From a virus, in the IMG/VR virus record IMGVR_UViG_3300005515_000654, positions 1 to 38,243 of that record: a stretch of DNA of 38,243 nucleotides. One strand, 5' to 3'. The notes beneath the pieces were generated by a model that saw only the letters and a program-made list of their open reading frames with translations, did no database searches and was not told where the DNA came from. Of this stretch, positions 14,756 to 23,746 are shown piece by piece. Position 1 is the stretch's first letter. The number at the start of each line of letters is the position of its first letter. Both the position numbers and the translations under genes were made by a program.

Positions 14756-14793
14756 GCAAAGCGCTCCGGTCCTTCTGGACCGAAGACGCTTGC
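14756..14793 (-). promoter_or_regulatory. Stem-loop in the leader of the tail-spike gene
   Basis: Arms GCAAAGCG (14756-14763) and CGCTTGC (14787-14793) plus an inner pair CCGGTCC / GGACCG around a TTCT loop. It lies between the stop of the tail-tip gene (14808) and ATG 14743, right before the GGAG ribosome site. No U-run follows, so it is more likely an mRNA processing or stability element than a terminator. Confidence 0.45.
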
Positions 14794-14807
14794 TTTCATG
14801 TTGATGA

Positions 14808-16979
14808 TTAGACCGTCACAGTCTGAGAGGCTTGCGCCGTGGAGGCGATGCCAGAGTTGTTCTCGGCCCCACACCAGTACTTCCACGTCCCTGTTCCGGG
14901 CGTGTCGGTGAAGCTGATGGTCTGGTTTGGCGAGACGTTATATTGGCCGATCAAGGTAGCGGTCGCGAAGGTCTGCGCCGTTGTGCCTCGCTTGAACACG
15001 AGAAAACGCGTGTTGTCATTGGCTGCCTTGGCGCTAACCGTCACGGTACCGGAAGCATTCACGGCCGTCATACTAAGCGGTGTGCCGGGAGCTGTCGGAT
15101 CGATCGTTGATGTGACGCTCGCCGTGACGGACCAATCGCCGTAGTCTCCATCGGAGGCAATGAATGCAACCTGGATGTCCAGCAGCTTATTCGCCGGCAC
15201 GACGTTCGTGCTCATGTTAATGAAGCCGCTTGCCGGCGTTGCGTTCTGGAAACGTTGCTCTACCCAGGCACCTGGATTTCCGGTTCCGTCATCAGCAACC
15301 CGATAGCGAACCACGGGGTAAAGTGAATCGTCCGCCGGATCGATGATGACCACACGGATGTAAACGCTTCCGCTGTTGGGCTTGGCCTGAACCAAGTTGA
15401 TGACGGGTACAACTACGTCGCCCTTGCCTGTCCTTGGCGGCACGGGTGGCATCTTGCCTTCATCAGTGTTCGCATCCCATCCATCGATGTTTTCGGGATG
15501 CAGCATGATATCCATGCTGAACGCGCCCTGCATCAACGAAAGCAATGACTTCCGATTTTCAACGACCTTAGAATTGAGGCGGGGCAGTGAGAGCGGGGTG
15601 CTCATCCTAACCCAACGGGTGTAAACCGCATTGATGGCAGAAAGTCTGAGACTGAGCTGCCCGCTGAGCTTCTGCTGCAATCTGAGCCAGTCGCGCTTGC
15701 CTAGCCGGCGCGCCTGTCGCCACTGCTGAACCCACTGGTAAATTGCGTGCTGCGCCAGCACGCGGCCGGCGGTAATTTGTGCCGCCGTGTCCTCGAAAAA
15801 GTCAGTGTCCGAAGTGGCATAGCCGATTTCGGGATAGGTGAATTTCGGCACAAGCCGGTTGCACTCATCCTCGAACAGCACGTCATATTCGATCTGGTGC
15901 CCGGTGATGTCGGCATCGGTGATCGTGGTAACGTACTTCTCGCGAAACTTGCCAACGATAAACAGCAGTGCGCCGTCGCCTCGTTCGCATATCCAACCAT
16001 CGCAAGCTGCCAGAAGCGCGTTGGTGCCAGCCTTGGGGTCGTTCTCGGTTGTGTCGAATCCGCCCGACTCGTAACGGCGCTCGAAACCACCACCTTTGAG
16101 GGGCACAAACTCGTCGCAGACATCGGCCTCTTCTTGCCAAATCTCCAAAACCGGCAGGATCGCGCGCTTGTAATCGCGCCGATGCCCAAACTCGTTGAAG
16201 CACTGGTGCCAACACATCTGCAGGGCAGTGTTCTTGGTCCACGCCCATGTCGCCGGGTTCTCAGGATCTTGAAGCGGATCTCGGAAGTCCCAGCACAGCG
16301 CCATGTCAGCTTCGACTGACAGCTGCGGCGGGCCGTACGGGAAGCGCTTGTTCTGCTTTTCCGCGCTGGAACTCTGGGCGATCATGGCAATAGATGCCTG
16401 ACCGTCGCCACGGTGACCGTTCGTCCAAACTCCATCACCGGCTAGTCCGGCAACAATGGGGGCGTATGCCGTCTCAGGTACAAGACCGATGCGGCTGAGA
16501 ATTTGCACTCTCGTCGAGTAGTTCGTGCCAGGCTGGATCGTGCCGTCGGGCTGCAGCGTGACTTCGTCGTCGTGCAGCCAGTAGCGGTTGATCGACTTAA
16601 TCCGATGGCCCGCGATGGCCTGCACCGCGTAGAGAGACTTGCCCTTTGCCTCCCACAGCATGTAGGCGCCGCCAACACGATTGCGCCCGACACCCCACTG
16701 GCGATAGGGAGTTGGCTGCGTCCGAGGCACCTTGCCGTCTTCCGGCTTCGGTGGCTTGGGCGCCAGAAGGGCTTGTAGCCCGATAGAAAGCGCCGTTGTC
16801 GCGATTGCGGCTGCGACAGATGCATAGGTGATCGTCGTGGCACCGATCGTGAAACCGCCGGTTCCCAAGATCGCCGTGAACAGTGGCGTGAAGATCGGAT
16901 CAAATACGACAGCGCTATAGAGCGACGTGGTGTGTCCCAAGCCGTAGCGCTGAAGCATCATCCGGTGATGGTGGCTCAT
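14808..16979 (-). CDS. Tail tip / host-specificity protein (J-like) with C-terminal Fn3-type domains
   Basis: The product is a 723-aa protein from ATG 16979, which overlaps the stop of the upstream gene (ATGA); a start at 17051 would be mostly overlap. The N-terminus has hydrophobic Gly/Ala-rich segments (IGATTITYASVAAAIATTAL) as in tail-tip proteins of lambda-like and gene-transfer-agent systems. The middle carries baseplate-hub-like sequence (ALLAACDGWICERGDGALLF). The last 220 residues look like two beta-sandwich Fn3-type repeats (GTPLSMTAVNASGTVTVSA). It forms the tip of the tail and determines the first host contact. Confidence 0.82.
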   Translation of the reverse strand: MSHHHRMMLQRYGLGHTTSLYSAVVFDPIFTPLFTAILGTGGFTIGATTITYASVAAAIATTALSIGLQALLAPKPPKPEDGKVPRTQPTPYRQWGVGRNRVGGAYMLWEAKGKSLYAVQAIAGHRIKSINRYWLHDDEVTLQPDGTIQPGTNYSTRVQILSRIGLVPETAYAPIVAGLAGDGVWTNGHRGDGQASIAMIAQSSSAEKQNKRFPYGPPQLSVEADMALCWDFRDPLQDPENPATWAWTKNTALQMCWHQCFNEFGHRRDYKRAILPVLEIWQEEADVCDEFVPLKGGGFERRYESGGFDTTENDPKAGTNALLAACDGWICERGDGALLFIVGKFREKYVTTITDADITGHQIEYDVLFEDECNRLVPKFTYPEIGYATSDTDFFEDTAAQITAGRVLAQHAIYQWVQQWRQARRLGKRDWLRLQQKLSGQLSLRLSAINAVYTRWVRMSTPLSLPRLNSKVVENRKSLLSLMQGAFSMDIMLHPENIDGWDANTDEGKMPPVPPRTGKGDVVVPVINLVQAKPNSGSVYIRVVIIDPADDSLYPVVRYRVADDGTGNPGAWVEQRFQNATPASGFINMSTNVVPANKLLDIQVAFIASDGDYGDWSVTASVTSTIDPTAPGTPLSMTAVNASGTVTVSAKAANDNTRFLVFKRGTTAQTFATATLIGQYNVSPNQTISFTDTPGTGTWKYWCGAENNSGIASTAQASQTVTV

Positions 16980-17383
16980 TCGGGCGCGCTCCATGCGGCG
17001 ACGAAATCGAAGCGCTTGGCGCGCACGCCCGCTGTCGCAAGGAATGCCCACAGCGGCCCGAAGCGGATGGCGGCCATCTCGCCAGGGCGTCCGTCGATTT
17101 CTGAAATTGCTTTGATGATCCCGACATCGCCGGGTTGCGGCGTCGCAGTGCGCTTGAAGCCATGAGGCTCGATGAGGCTGGCCGTCAGCGGCACGAAACC
17201 ACCAGCGCGAGCGATGATGCGTCCCGCGCCTGCGTGGGTGCTATAGGTTCCACGAAAACCGGCGGCAGGATCCATTCCTACCAGCTCGGCGATCCATGAC
17301 GCGGCGAAGGTCATGCAATCATCGCCGCCGACACCGCCCCACCGAAACTCGTGCGGCCGCTCCAAAAAGTCATGGATGGTCAA
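16976..17383 (-). CDS. NlpC/P60-like tail-tip peptidase (DUF6950-like)
   Basis: The product is a 135-aa protein. WGGVGGDDCMTFAASW puts a nucleophile-like Cys23 at the start of a helix, as in NlpC/P60 cysteine peptidases. PQPGDVGII later is the typical strand after the loop. A clear catalytic His-Gly pair is not seen, so the activity may be degenerate. In siphophages and gene transfer agents a protein of this type lies directly before the tail-tip gene and helps cross peptidoglycan. Both ends overlap or abut neighbours, in line with one operon. Confidence 0.7.
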   Translation of the reverse strand: MTIHDFLERPHEFRWGGVGGDDCMTFAASWIAELVGMDPAAGFRGTYSTHAGAGRIIARAGGFVPLTASLIEPHGFKRTATPQPGDVGIIKAISEIDGRPGEMAAIRFGPLWAFLATAGVRAKRFDFVAAWSAPE

Positions 17384-17983
17384 TCAGAACACCGGCCATT
17401 TCGGCTGGATGCCGCGTGCCAGGCGCGCAACGCCGTCGCAGAAGGCATCTGTCGGGTAGAGCGAGCGCTGCATAGCGTCAGACCACAGAGCGCGAGATGG
17501 CCGCGACCTAGTGTTTTCACCGGAGACAACGGCCAGGCTCAGAGCAAGCGTGGCACCTGCATCGCCTTGCCCGTACGAGCCCGATTCCTTCGGATGAGAA
17601 GCGACACCGCTCCAGATCGGGATGATCTTGCTCATGGGCTGGTGGTACTGATCGAGCGTTGTGAGCCCGATCTGAACCTTTTTGCCGCGGACCGGCGGGA
17701 TGCTGTCTAGCATCTTCGCACCGGTGGCTGGGTCCACGCCGCTGATGGTGAAATCGACGGCATCGGAGGTGCCGTTTACTAGCACCTCGAGCGACGGCAG
17801 GCCCACAAGGCGGCCGCCACCGAGATATACCGTGCCGTCCGGGTCGATGCTGTCGAAGCCGATCGGGACGTCATTGACCCCGAACCAGATATGCAGCGCC
17901 GGATCTGTGTCGATGCGCAGAAAAAGGCCAAGCTGATGGCTTCCGCGCAACGCCTCAACGACGTTGTCGGGCACATAGGCCAT
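17384..17983 (-). CDS. Minor tail protein, in the position of gene transfer agent gp13 (DUF2163)
   Basis: The product is a 199-aa protein from ATG 17983, with GAGG upstream; the frame to 18028 adds 15 residues without a ribosome site. The sequence is beta-rich (FLRIDTDPALHIWFGVNDVP, then VYLGGGRLVGLPSLEVLVNG). The order tape measure, two tail proteins, peptidase, tip is the conserved tail-tip order of lambda-like and gene-transfer-agent tails. It therefore probably builds the distal tail or hub. I cannot confirm the family from sequence alone. Confidence 0.65.
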   Translation of the reverse strand: MAYVPDNVVEALRGSHQLGLFLRIDTDPALHIWFGVNDVPIGFDSIDPDGTVYLGGGRLVGLPSLEVLVNGTSDAVDFTISGVDPATGAKMLDSIPPVRGKKVQIGLTTLDQYHQPMSKIIPIWSGVASHPKESGSYGQGDAGATLALSLAVVSGENTRSRPSRALWSDAMQRSLYPTDAFCDGVARLARGIQPKWPVF

Positions 17984-18052
17984 AGGCACCTCGTGCTGAT
18001 ATGGAAAAGGCCCGCAACAGCGAGCCAAAAAACGACTAATGGCAGACAGCCG

Positions 18053-18217
18053 CTATTCGAAACGCGGCCAGTCAACGACGGGAATTGGCTTGCCGCTCAC
18101 CAGCTCTTTCGCAAGGTCATCTGCCATCTTTCGCCCGTATCGGTCTGCGACGACGGCCATTACTTGCTCGATCGTAACGCCCTTGAGGCGCGAGAATTTC
18201 TCGGGGGAGATGGTCAT
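18053..18217 (-). CDS. 54-aa protein between two tail genes
   Basis: ATG 18217 shares a base with the stop of the preceding gene (TAATG). The stop is TAG at 18053-18055, giving 54 residues. The sequence MTISPEKFSRLKGVTIEQVM, then DRYGRKMADDLAKELVSGK, is helical and charged with an ordinary composition. No family is recognised. Its tight coupling in the tail operon argues that it is made; the role could be a tail assembly factor. Confidence 0.6.
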   Translation of the reverse strand: MTISPEKFSRLKGVTIEQVMAVVADRYGRKMADDLAKELVSGKPIPVVDWPRFE

Positions 18218-18945
18218 TAAAATGCCTCTGAAAACTGGATTGTCTGCTGCGTCACGAAGAATGCTTCGACGACTGACGGCAGGGTGAAGCCGTCCTTGAA
18301 CTTCGCGACAAAGCGCGGGCGCGCGAACTCGACACGTGTGCCGACCGTCACCGCCTCACGAAGAGGCGGGGCAATCGCCAGCCTGTAGACCGGGTTGTCC
18401 CCGGCTGTGACGCTGATGACTTCCCAGTACCGATAAGCTCGCCAGCCCTTCGTAGGGTGGTAGATCGAGAACCAGTCCGACCACCTGAGTGGCCGTGCCA
18501 GTCCGTAGACACGCATCTCGATGATGCCAGCATTCAGATTGGCCGCCTCGGTAATTTCTCCATAGACGGTCGCCTGGCTGTAGCCCGATGTGTCACTGAA
18601 AAGCGCACCGTCGGAATGGGGGATGTGGCTGGCATAAGGAGCCGCCAGCTTCCTAATCTTCGGAAACGGGCCGAACCAATCCGTGATGATCGGGACATTG
18701 ATGTAGCGAAAGCCGCCGTTGAGGCGTGCACCCAGCCAGTTCACATATTCGTACTGCTCTGGCTGGGTGAGTTTGCAATCGGTATAGGTGGCAGTCAGAA
18801 GACCGCCACCCGACATTTCGATCGTCTGGCTCTCGCCAACACCGTTTCGACCGCCAGAGATCGACGATCCGAGAACGTCAACCGACACGCTGGCCGGCCC
18901 AAGGAAGTCCGCAGCCAACGTCGGCACATTGATGTAAGCCGCCAA
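18217..18945 (-). CDS. Tail protein following the tape measure (gene transfer agent gp12 position)
   Basis: The product is a 242-aa protein. I take TTG 18945, two bases after the stop of the tape-measure gene and preceded by AAGGG; upstream codons in the same frame are only the shadow of the tape measure. The sequence is beta-rich with repeated aromatic residues (FRYINVPIITDWFGPFP, LRWSDWFSIYHPTKGW). Its place directly after the tape measure matches distal tail proteins (Dit-like). The function is inferred from position. Confidence 0.7.
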   Translation of the reverse strand: MAAYINVPTLAADFLGPASVSVDVLGSSISGGRNGVGESQTIEMSGGGLLTATYTDCKLTQPEQYEYVNWLGARLNGGFRYINVPIITDWFGPFPKIRKLAAPYASHIPHSDGALFSDTSGYSQATVYGEITEAANLNAGIIEMRVYGLARPLRWSDWFSIYHPTKGWRAYRYWEVISVTAGDNPVYRLAIAPPLREAVTVGTRVEFARPRFVAKFKDGFTLPSVVEAFFVTQQTIQFSEAF

Positions 18946-18947
18946 GA

Positions 18948-21900
18948 TCAGCCCTTTCGTTTTGTGAACTGGCCTTGAACCGTGCCGAAGCCGCCTCGCT
19001 CCTGGTTCTTGTTGTATTGGCCCAGGCCGTCCGTCACCGCCTGCTTGGCAAGCGCCATGACGTGCTCGTCGCCGTTGGCGCCGTCGAGGTGGATAACCAT
19101 GACATCGGGTCCGCTTCGGCTGCTGCCGCCGGCTTGCGCACGAGGCGACAGGCTCGGTGCGACCGGCGCAGAAACCAACCGCGGCGACACAAGGCCGCCT
19201 GTGGCGAACCGCGAGATACGGCCAGAGTTGATGGCTTCGAGCATGGCCCGATGCTTCTTGGTGGCGCGCGCGTTGACGACGAACTCTCCATTGGAGAGCC
19301 AAGCTGGCACGTTGTCATCGGTCGGGCCACCCGGCCCGGCAACGTGGCCGCCATCGGCGTAAAGACCGATGCCACCCGCTGCTGCGAGACTGGCTTGCGC
19401 GCCGATCGGCTTGAATGGCCCGCTGAACAGCGACGACAACCAACCGCCGAACCCACCTCCCCCGCCTTGTGGGGCAGACGGGAAGAAGTTCGATGACAGC
19501 TGCCCAATCTGCCCGAGGCCCTGCGTAGCGGCGCCGGCTGAGCCAGCAACGCCCTTGAGCGCGCTCGCTGCCTCGGTCGCCCGCTTGACCTGCAACTGCG
19601 TCGCGTCGATCCAGGACGTGTCGACAGCGCCTAGTTTTCCGGAGTTTCCGGAGAGCATCTGCAGCTGCAGACCGTTGTCGCCCATTCTGGTGGCGCCAGT
19701 GGCAAAGCCAACATGGCCACCAGCCGAGCCAGCGCCAAGACCCCGTGATTGCAACAGCACATCGCCGCGGAGCACCTGCGAAGGATCAATCTTCGACCCC
19801 CAATTCTGGAACGAATTGGCTGTCAGCGAGCCGCTGCCTTTAATGCCGATCTGCTCAAGCGATGAATTTACGAAGCCTGCGCACCATGCGGTCTGAGCCG
19901 CATTGATGTCTACGCCACCCTTCTTCAGGAAAGAGTTGATCGACCCCGTGTTGCCGGTTTCCGTGAAGCCAGTCAGCGCCGATGCCAGATCAACAGCCGA
20001 GCCGGCGCCAGAAACACTCTTGCCTCCGGAGCCGCCTGAAAAGATGCCGGCAACAGTGCCAATTCCAGCGGCTGCGCCACCCGTGCCGCCTGCCCCGTTG
20101 CCAACGATTGCGTTGACGAACTGGTCGATCAGGCGATCAAGTGACTTCGATGCCGCGTCCAGCATGGCCCGTTGCAGCGTCTCGGCGAAAGCCTTGCCGA
20201 TGTCCCCGCCATTGTTGAGGAGCGCGTCCTTGAAGTTGGTTGCGAACGAACGAACTTCGTCGCGAATGCCTTCAGTCCTGAGGGACTGCCTGATCTGCCC
20301 GGCCTCAGCGCTACCGAGATCGTCTGCCAGACCATACTGGCGCAGCGTTGTGCTGATCTGCTGATCTTCTTTCGACAGCGAATTGAAGCGCGCCTGCTGA
20401 GCCAAATCCTGCGCCAGCTTGGTCTTTGCCAGCACTTCGGAATACTGCCGGTAGAGCTCGACCTTCTCGGCCAGCCCTTTCTTCTGCGCCTCGCTGAGCG
20501 ACCTGCCCTTGTCTTCCGACTGCTGTAGCAGGTCGAGCGCGAACCGCGCCGCGTCTGCTTCGACACCATAAGTGCCGAGAAGCTCGGTCTCCTGACGCAT
20601 CTGGCCGATACGATCGTCGGCCGACTTCTTCAGATCACGATAGGCATTCGCCGCCTTTTGCGCGGATGTTTCCTGCTTCTTGTCGGCCTTGTCGGCACCC
20701 GGCAGGCCTTCGAGTTCAACGTTTGGACGCTGGCCTGGAACGGGTACGTCCGTGGTTCGACCATCGGAATTAGTGATCGTCGGGCTCTGGTCAGCAATAC
20801 GCTTCTTGGCCGCTGCTAGTGCGTCATCTGCGCGCTGGACGTCGGCCTCGGTGCGCGCATCGCGCAGGGCCTCGGCGTATGCTTTCTGAGCCTGAGCCAG
20901 GTCGGTGAGTTGCGTGGGCGCAATGTCAGAAAGCTTGTCGACCGCCTTCACAAACAGGTCGATATTCTTCGCCTGCGCTGCAGCTGCTGTACCGACACCT
21001 TCGATCGTCTTAGTGAGAGGATCCAGCTTGGCTTGCGCCTCCAAGCCCGCCTTTGCGGACTCGCGGATCTCCTTGATAATCGCCCTGATGTTTTCCGGCG
21101 TGCCAGACTGGTTTTCGATGGCGATCAGGTCTTCGATGAACTTTCGAAGATTGGGATTGCCGTCCTTAATGCCGGCATCGAGCTGGCCGATAGCAACCTG
21201 AACCTGACGGATGGTCTCTGTGGCGCCGCCAAAGTCGCTGGCCGGAATGCTGAGCAGCGGAGACTTAGCATCCTTAGATGCGTCGACCACCGTCGACTTG
21301 TACAGCTCGACCGAATCCTTGATGTCCTGCATCAGGATACGCTTGCTTTCCGCCGCGTATTCCTTCAGGCCGTCGGCTGCTTCCGGCCACGCTTCCTTGA
21401 TCCTACGGATCAGCTCTGAGTGGTTCTTGAGCGCTTCGGCCGCCTTGTCGGCCTCGTCCTCGGTGGACGTGAAATATTGGATCGCAGCCGCGCTGCCCGC
21501 AATAAGCCCGATGGTAACGAGCGACATGGGGCTGAGCATAGAAGTGAAGGCTGCTAACAGCGTCTTTCCAACGCTCTGGCCGCTGGCCTTGATCTGCTCA
21601 AGCGCCTGCACCATTTGCGGGCCTTGCTGGAGCGCAACAGTCTGCCACGGCATGAAGGGTGCCGTAGTGGCAATGTCGAAACCCTGAGCGGCGACATTGG
21701 ATACGTTAAACGAATTCGACGTCGCTACGCTTCTTTGAGCAGGTGTGGCCGCCAACGCCGCGTTCCTGCCCTTGATGGCAGCGGTGGATGCGAGCGCGGC
21801 CTGCCGCTCCTTGCTGATGGCCGATGCCATCTCGCTGGCAGAAATAGCGCCGAGCGAGTGAGCGCGCTTGATGTCGGCAACTGCCGTCTTGTACTGATTG

Positions 21901-22199
21901 ATGGTGGCAAAGAGCGGAGAATATTTGGCGCGGAGTTTTTCAAGCTCCTTGCCTTGGTCCGCTAGTGCGCCAGTCCACTCTTTGGAAGCGCTTTTGCCGA
22001 TACCAACCATGCTGTTGATACGGTTCTGCAGCGTAGACGAGATGGAATTGTCGATCGACTTCCCAACAGCCGCAAACTGCTTTTGAACTGTGCTAGCCAG
22101 TCCCGAAAGATCGCGCTCGATGCGCTGGACGCTGCGGCGCAGAGTGGCTTGGTCCGTCGAGATCGAGATGATCAGATCGTCGGCATTATTGACGCCCAT
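18948..22199 (-). CDS. Tape measure protein with an embedded Cys/His peptidase domain
   Basis: The product is a 1083-aa protein and the longest tail gene, setting tail length and travelling into the cell at infection. The N-terminal third is coiled-coil (VQRIERDLSGLASTVQKQF), with a hydrophobic segment near residues 220-240 (MSPMSLVTIGLIAGSAAAI-type). Residues about 760-870 contain WCAGFVNSSLEQ (Cys773) and GGHVGFATG (His829), the pattern of CHAP/NlpC-type amidases found in tape measures that open peptidoglycan. The last 140 residues are Gly-rich with PGGPTDDNVPAWLSNGEFVV, a motif common at tape-measure ends. A hairpin lies just upstream. Confidence 0.92.
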   Translation of the reverse strand: MGVNNADDLIISISTDQATLRRSVQRIERDLSGLASTVQKQFAAVGKSIDNSISSTLQNRINSMVGIGKSASKEWTGALADQGKELEKLRAKYSPLFATINQYKTAVADIKRAHSLGAISASEMASAISKERQAALASTAAIKGRNAALAATPAQRSVATSNSFNVSNVAAQGFDIATTAPFMPWQTVALQQGPQMVQALEQIKASGQSVGKTLLAAFTSMLSPMSLVTIGLIAGSAAAIQYFTSTEDEADKAAEALKNHSELIRRIKEAWPEAADGLKEYAAESKRILMQDIKDSVELYKSTVVDASKDAKSPLLSIPASDFGGATETIRQVQVAIGQLDAGIKDGNPNLRKFIEDLIAIENQSGTPENIRAIIKEIRESAKAGLEAQAKLDPLTKTIEGVGTAAAAQAKNIDLFVKAVDKLSDIAPTQLTDLAQAQKAYAEALRDARTEADVQRADDALAAAKKRIADQSPTITNSDGRTTDVPVPGQRPNVELEGLPGADKADKKQETSAQKAANAYRDLKKSADDRIGQMRQETELLGTYGVEADAARFALDLLQQSEDKGRSLSEAQKKGLAEKVELYRQYSEVLAKTKLAQDLAQQARFNSLSKEDQQISTTLRQYGLADDLGSAEAGQIRQSLRTEGIRDEVRSFATNFKDALLNNGGDIGKAFAETLQRAMLDAASKSLDRLIDQFVNAIVGNGAGGTGGAAAGIGTVAGIFSGGSGGKSVSGAGSAVDLASALTGFTETGNTGSINSFLKKGGVDINAAQTAWCAGFVNSSLEQIGIKGSGSLTANSFQNWGSKIDPSQVLRGDVLLQSRGLGAGSAGGHVGFATGATRMGDNGLQLQMLSGNSGKLGAVDTSWIDATQLQVKRATEAASALKGVAGSAGAATQGLGQIGQLSSNFFPSAPQGGGGGFGGWLSSLFSGPFKPIGAQASLAAAGGIGLYADGGHVAGPGGPTDDNVPAWLSNGEFVVNARATKKHRAMLEAINSGRISRFATGGLVSPRLVSAPVAPSLSPRAQAGGSSRSGPDVMVIHLDGANGDEHVMALAKQAVTDGLGQYNKNQERGGFGTVQGQFTKRKG

Positions 22200-22223
22200 G
22201 CGATACGCATCCTAGAATTGAAG

Positions 22224-22245
22224 AAGCCCGCTCGGAGGCGGGCTT
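22224..22245 (-). terminator. Hairpin between tail chaperone and tape measure genes
   Basis: AAGCCCGC (22224-22231) and GCGGGCTT (22238-22245) with a 6-nt loop. On the - strand the stem is followed by UUCUUC, a weak terminator. It lies 25 bp before the tape-measure start and may lower tape-measure transcription relative to the tail tube, which is needed in many more copies. Confidence 0.6.
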
Positions 22246-22288
22246 TGGAGGTGTGGCTCTCAGGTGCGGAACGCCGCGGCCTGTGGAG

Positions 22289-22483
22289 CTAGCCATATTT
22301 CGCCAGCAGTGCCTGCATCTCAGACTGGGTCGGAGCTCCGCCCGATCCGCCAGGCTCGACGCCCTGAGCTTCGTTGTGGCCGTTGATAGCCTCAAAGAAC
22401 TCAGTGAGGGTCGCGGACCAGAATTCGACTGGTCGCCAGCCTAAGCCGCCGAGGCCGATCCGCATCCATTGGCGGAACGGCAT
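22289..22483 (-). CDS. Small tail assembly chaperone (gene transfer agent rcc01693-like)
   Basis: The product is a 64-aa protein (MPFRQWMRIGLGGLGWRPVE, then EFWSATLTEFFEAINGH). The start motif and the WxATLxEFxxA segment match the short proteins that lie between the major tail protein and tape measure in gene transfer agents and related siphophages and help tape-measure assembly. GAGGAA precedes the ATG. It lies 14 bp after the stop of the upstream gene in a different frame. I see no slippery sequence for a programmed shift, so it is probably translated separately. Confidence 0.7.
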   Translation of the reverse strand: MPFRQWMRIGLGGLGWRPVEFWSATLTEFFEAINGHNEAQGVEPGGSGGAPTQSEMQALLAKYG

Positions 22484-22497
22484 TTCCTCATCCCGGT

Positions 22498-22842
22498 CTA
22501 CGCCGCCTCGACGGCGGCTTCCTCGTTTCCCTCGTCACCATCGAAATGGTGCGCGAGAACGGCAGAGAATGCGGCGGCGCAAGCCGGGAAGTGCTTGAGC
22601 TTGAGCTTGGAAAGCGCCTCCAAGGCGTTTCCCTTGACCGTCAATAGTTCGATCCCCGCAGCGGTCGCCGACACTTCCACACCAGAGAGGCGCACGAATA
22701 GATCGTTGAGCGACTTGCACTGAAGCCGGCTTGACACAGCAGAAAGGCGGCTCATTTCGGCCGCCAGCACGAGCTCGACGTCAGCAATGACGAGGCGCAC
22801 TTCACCGCGCGCCTCGTTTAGCGGATGCTTGTATTCCGTCAT
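22498..22842 (-). CDS. Tail assembly chaperone / gp10-like protein
   Basis: The product is a 114-aa protein from ATG 22842, chosen because AGGAG is 6-7 bases upstream; ATG 22863 would add seven residues. The sequence begins MTEYKHPLNEARGEVRLVIA and continues with AALEMSRLS-type helices, as in the gene-transfer-agent gp10 family that follows the major tail protein. The acidic C-terminus ends EEAAVEAA. Together with the 64-aa gene after it, it takes the place of the lambda G/T pair. Confidence 0.7.
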   Translation of the reverse strand: MTEYKHPLNEARGEVRLVIADVELVLAAEMSRLSAVSSRLQCKSLNDLFVRLSGVEVSATAAGIELLTVKGNALEALSKLKLKHFPACAAAFSAVLAHHFDGDEGNEEAAVEAA

Positions 22843-22865
22843 GGTCTTCTCCTCACTCGCCATGA

Positions 22866-23300
22866 TTAGACCTCAGCAGTGAAGGACAGGACGTCAGCCG
22901 CAACGAAGGTCGCGCTGAATTCCATGTTCGGCTCGACATCGCCGTTGAACGAGAAGTCGGTAACCATCCACGAGCCGGTATAGGTGCCGTCGCCTGGCAC
23001 GATGACCTTCGCATTGAAGGCTTCCGATGCACGAACGTGGTTCATGAAAGTGTCGGATGCCGAGCTCGACACGAAGTTGCCGGAACCGGTAAAAGTGCGG
23101 TTCGAAATGCCGGGACGGCTGGTCTTCTGAACCGGCCCACCAGGATTGGTGCAGCTCGGGATCGTCGTATCGACCTCAGACGCCGAAAGATTGAAGCTGC
23201 GGGTCTTGAGGCCGCAGAGATTGGTGAAAGTTTCCGTCGGGCTTCCGCCGTCGCCGATCTGAATCAGCAGGAGGCGGCCAAGCTGCTGGCCATCTGCCAT
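22866..23300 (-). CDS. Major tail tube protein
   Basis: The product is a 144-aa protein from ATG 23300 (a TTG at 23306 adds two residues; GGAG lies upstream). The sequence is beta-rich with GDGGSPTETFTNLCGLKTRS near the start and GTYTGSWMVTDFSFNGDVEP near the end, the pattern of phage tail tube proteins of the TP901-1/gene-transfer-agent group. It should be the most abundant tail protein and form the tube around the tape measure. Its position between the DUF3168-like and chaperone genes agrees. Confidence 0.85.
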   Translation of the reverse strand: MADGQQLGRLLLIQIGDGGSPTETFTNLCGLKTRSFNLSASEVDTTIPSCTNPGGPVQKTSRPGISNRTFTGSGNFVSSSASDTFMNHVRASEAFNAKVIVPGDGTYTGSWMVTDFSFNGDVEPNMEFSATFVAADVLSFTAEV

Positions 23301-23332
23301 ATGCAAGTCTCCAATGTGGTGTTTGGCCGGGC

Positions 23333-23743
23333 TTAAGCCAGCGGCTTTTCGGTGTTAGCCACGAATTCAATAACCGCGTGGCTGGTCAGCCCGTCAGCGT
23401 CGCGAAACACGCGTGTCTGCCGGTGCATGAGTGAAATCAGTCGATTAGTGGGCAGTGCGACAGGCGCCAGATGAAGGCTTTCGACCACGGCATCAGCGAC
23501 CTGCTTCACCTGTGGGAAGCCGACAGCCTGCGACCACGCATGCAGCGTGAGATAAATCTCGCTGCCGGAGATACAGGTCGCATCATCACGGAGGGTTTGG
23601 CCCTCGCCGAGCGCGACGTACGGGTAGGCAACCGGGCTTGGAGGCTGGTCGTACACCCTGCCCTGCACCAGTGCAGTGAGCGGCACGTCAGCTTTGAGGC
23701 GCGCAACGAACGCGCCCTGAAGCTCAAGTTCGGCTGAAGCCAT
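23333..23743 (-). CDS. DUF3168-type tail completion protein
   Basis: The product is a 136-aa protein. LELQGAFVARLKADVPLTAL at the start and RVYDQPPSPVAYPYVALGEG after it are the typical beginning of DUF3168 proteins, which act at the head-tail joint or as tail terminators in siphophages. The ending with RVFRDADGLTSHAVIEFVA is also in agreement. It is 3 bp from the HK97 gp10-like gene. Confidence 0.82.
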   Translation of the reverse strand: MASAELELQGAFVARLKADVPLTALVQGRVYDQPPSPVAYPYVALGEGQTLRDDATCISGSEIYLTLHAWSQAVGFPQVKQVADAVVESLHLAPVALPTNRLISLMHRQTRVFRDADGLTSHAVIEFVANTEKPLA

Positions 23744-23746
23744 GTG

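Noticed and set aside
18946-19302. N-terminal extension of the 18217 tail protein
   Set aside because: It reads through the end of the tape-measure gene in another frame with Arg-rich, implausible sequence.
22484-22500. Programmed frameshift between the two tail chaperone genes
   Set aside because: The downstream gene has its own ribosome site and ATG, and no slippery heptamer is seen before the first stop.
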